This document shows, piece after piece, positions 62,764 to 64,000 of a DNA stretch of 64,000 nt; within the stretch, counting starts at the first letter, position 1; the number at the start of each line of letters is the position of its first letter. Source of the DNA: Hyphomicrobiales bacterium (lineage in GTDB: Bacteria > Pseudomonadota > Alphaproteobacteria > Rhizobiales > Rhizobiaceae). The position numbers and the translations under genes are program-made. The stretch covers positions 186,001 through 250,000 of the forward strand of contig UBWZ01000004.1 in NCBI GenBank assembly GCA_900469345.1, in the 5' to 3' direction. Below the pieces are notes generated by a model, which worked only from the letters and a program-made list of their open reading frames with translations, searched no databases and was not told the origin of the DNA.

Positions 62764-63638
62764 ACACCTCCAACGCCACGCTTCAGTTGCCGGGCACGTC
62801 CGGCACGAACAAGTCCGTCCTGTCGCGGTGCCTGCGTCAGCCCGGCGTGATGATCGGCGGAACGATCATCCTGCTGTTCGTGCTGGTGGCGGTCGCCGCC
62901 CCGCTGATTGCGCCGTACAAACCCAATACCTCCGACTGGATGGCGATCCGCCAGGGGCCAACGGTGGCGCACTGGTTCGGCACGGACGACCTCGGCCGCG
63001 ATATCCTGACGCGCATCATCTACGGCACGCAGGCCTCGCTGCTGGTCGGCATCGTCTCCGTCGCCATCGCTATCGCCATCGGCGTTCCGCTCGGCATGGT
63101 CGCCGGCTATTTCGGCGGCATTGGCGACATGGTGATCTCGCGCATCACCGACGCACTGCTTGCCTGCCCCTTCCTGGTGCTGGCGATCGCGTTTGCCGCC
63201 TTCCTGGGCGCAAGTCTCGAAAATGCGATGATCGCCATCGGCATATCGGCAATGCCGATCTTCGTGCGCCTGACGCGCGGGCAGGTGATGACCGTCAAGG
63301 CCGAGGATTATGTCGACGCCGCGCGCCTTCTCGGTGTCCCGCACCGCAAGATCATGCTGACCTACATCCTGCCGAACGCCATGGCGCCGATCATCGTCCA
63401 GGCGACCATCACCATGGCAACCGCAGTGCTGGCAGAAGCAAGCCTTGCCTTTCTCGGCCTCGGCCAGCGCCCGCCGTCTCCGTCATGGGGAACCATGCTC
63501 GATGTCGCCCGGCAGTTCCTGACGGAATCGCCCTGGATGGCGATCTGGCCGGGGGTGGCGATCATCCTCCTCGTGATGGGATTCAATCTGTTGGGCGACG
63601 GGCTGAACGACGCGCTCGATCCGCGACGCGACGACTGA
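62760..63638 (+). CDS. Dipeptide-type ABC transporter permease (DppC-like)
   Basis: A 292-aa permease with an OppC-type N-terminus (about residues 25-52), the marks FGTDDLGRDILTRIIYGTQASL and EDYVDAARLLGVPHRKIMLTYILPN (in parts), and the C-terminal LLGDGLNDALDPR typical of DppC. It completes the importer with DppB, the binding protein and the divergent double ATPase. It is convergent with the LacI gene at the window end. Confidence 0.88.
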   Translation: MNTSNATLQLPGTSGTNKSVLSRCLRQPGVMIGGTIILLFVLVAVAAPLIAPYKPNTSDWMAIRQGPTVAHWFGTDDLGRDILTRIIYGTQASLLVGIVSVAIAIAIGVPLGMVAGYFGGIGDMVISRITDALLACPFLVLAIAFAAFLGASLENAMIAIGISAMPIFVRLTRGQVMTVKAEDYVDAARLLGVPHRKIMLTYILPNAMAPIIVQATITMATAVLAEASLAFLGLGQRPPSPSWGTMLDVARQFLTESPWMAIWPGVAIILLVMGFNLLGDGLNDALDPRRDD

Positions 63639-63696
63639 TTGGAGCCGTAGTGATAGTTTGGACCAATGATCCGGCAAGGCTCGGAAAATTTTCCAG

Positions 63697-64000
63697 TTAA
63701 GGCCCGCGGTACCCTAGCGCCATCGTGGTTTCCCTCATCACCAGATGGGTCTGCAGCACGTAGCGCGCATCGCGTATCCCGTTGGACTGGAGCATTTCGA
63801 TGAGCAGCGACACAGCGACCCGGCCGGCCTCGACCGAGCGATTCGAGACCGAGGTGAGCGCCGGATAGGTCACCGCACCCAGGACGTCATCACAGCCAAT
63901 CAGGCTGAAATCTCCTGGAACGGAGACCTTCTTTTCGGCAAGCCCAGCCAGCACGCCTTGCGCCGTCAGATCATCGAAGGCAACAGCTGCTGTGGCGCCT
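63697..64000 (-). CDS. LacI-family regulator, C-terminal part only
   Basis: The frame reads in from the right edge of the window; about 100 residues of the sugar-binding-like domain of a LacI-type repressor are present (AVAFDDLTAQGVLAGL; VSVPGDFSLIGCDDV; TYPALTSVSNRSVEAGRVAV). The DNA-binding domain lies beyond the edge. The gene is convergent with the dipeptide permease and may control genes outside the window. Confidence 0.8.
   Translation of the reverse strand, partial: GATAAVAFDDLTAQGVLAGLAEKKVSVPGDFSLIGCDDVLGAVTYPALTSVSNRSVEAGRVAVSLLIEMLQSNGIRDARYVLQTHLVMRETTMALGYRGP

Noticed and set aside
63683..63694. GGAAAATTTTCC palindrome near the end of the LacI gene
   Set aside because: Perfect 12-bp palindrome but with no loop or T-tract for a terminator and placed at the 3' end of a gene; likely chance or minor.

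Overview
The window reads as a high-GC alphaproteobacterial chromosome or large secondary replicon, most likely from the Rhizobiales and probably the Rhizobiaceae. The reasons are AraFGH, QAT, NitT/TauT and dipeptide ABC importers packed side by side, a fixNOQP-type cbb3 oxidase cluster, FadR-type GntR, LysR, LacI and ROK regulators, and pervasive ATGA start/stop overlaps. Nothing seen here (no rRNA, tRNA, insertion sequence, phage gene or CRISPR array) points to a mobile island. The content is that of an accessory catabolic region.

Layout. 1-5.9 kb: a sugar-binding protein (minus strand), a GntR regulator and an arabinose-type AraFGH importer; the two promoters share a motif. 5.9-9.3 kb: a minus-strand copper-handling operon (SCO1/SenC, a PCuAC copper chaperone with an extra C-terminal domain, a PepSY membrane protein, a small cysteine-pair protein). 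9.5-17.6 kb: an eight-gene minus-strand operon joining a QAT/OpuC-type betaine importer to two flavin monooxygenases, an ornithine-cyclodeaminase-family protein and a histidine-ammonia-lyase-fold protein that lacks the MIO triad serine; a flavin-nitroreductase gene with a structured leader is divergent from it. 18.9-26.1 kb: an MscS channel with a cyclic-nucleotide domain, a HlyD plus two-permease ABC-2 exporter with no ATPase gene, and a divergent TolB/TPR protein. 26.3-33.4 kb: ccoNOQP, a 78-aa membrane protein, a DUF2189 protein, ccoI and ccoS, preceded by a strongly structured leader. 33.5-38.9 kb: a Tsp-type protease, a DUF427 protein, an FAD monooxygenase and a divergent TetR with repeated operators.

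39-47.4 kb: a NitT/TauT importer with an SDR and a LysR regulator, facing an operon of a PuuE-like deacetylase, an AtzG-like small protein, an amidase and an AbrB-family membrane protein; together this suggests uptake and hydrolysis of an amide or ureide. 47.5-54.6 kb: a seven-gene minus-strand operon led by a protein that fuses a LacI-type DNA-binding domain to a PfkB sugar kinase, followed by a GATase-like protein, a ribose-type ABC importer and an M20 hydrolase; a LacI-type operator sits just before its first gene. 54.8-63.6 kb: a dipeptide-type ABC importer split between two divergent units, one carrying the double ATPase, a gamma-glutamyltransferase, NagB and a ROK regulator, suggesting use of an amino-sugar or gamma-glutamyl conjugate. 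The window ends inside a LacI-family regulator.

The most unusual items are the LacI-PfkB fusion operon, the MIO-less lyase operon, and the multi-hairpin leader in front of ccoN. Start codons were chosen by Shine-Dalgarno placement. All functions are inferred from recognised sequence motifs; no database search was run.
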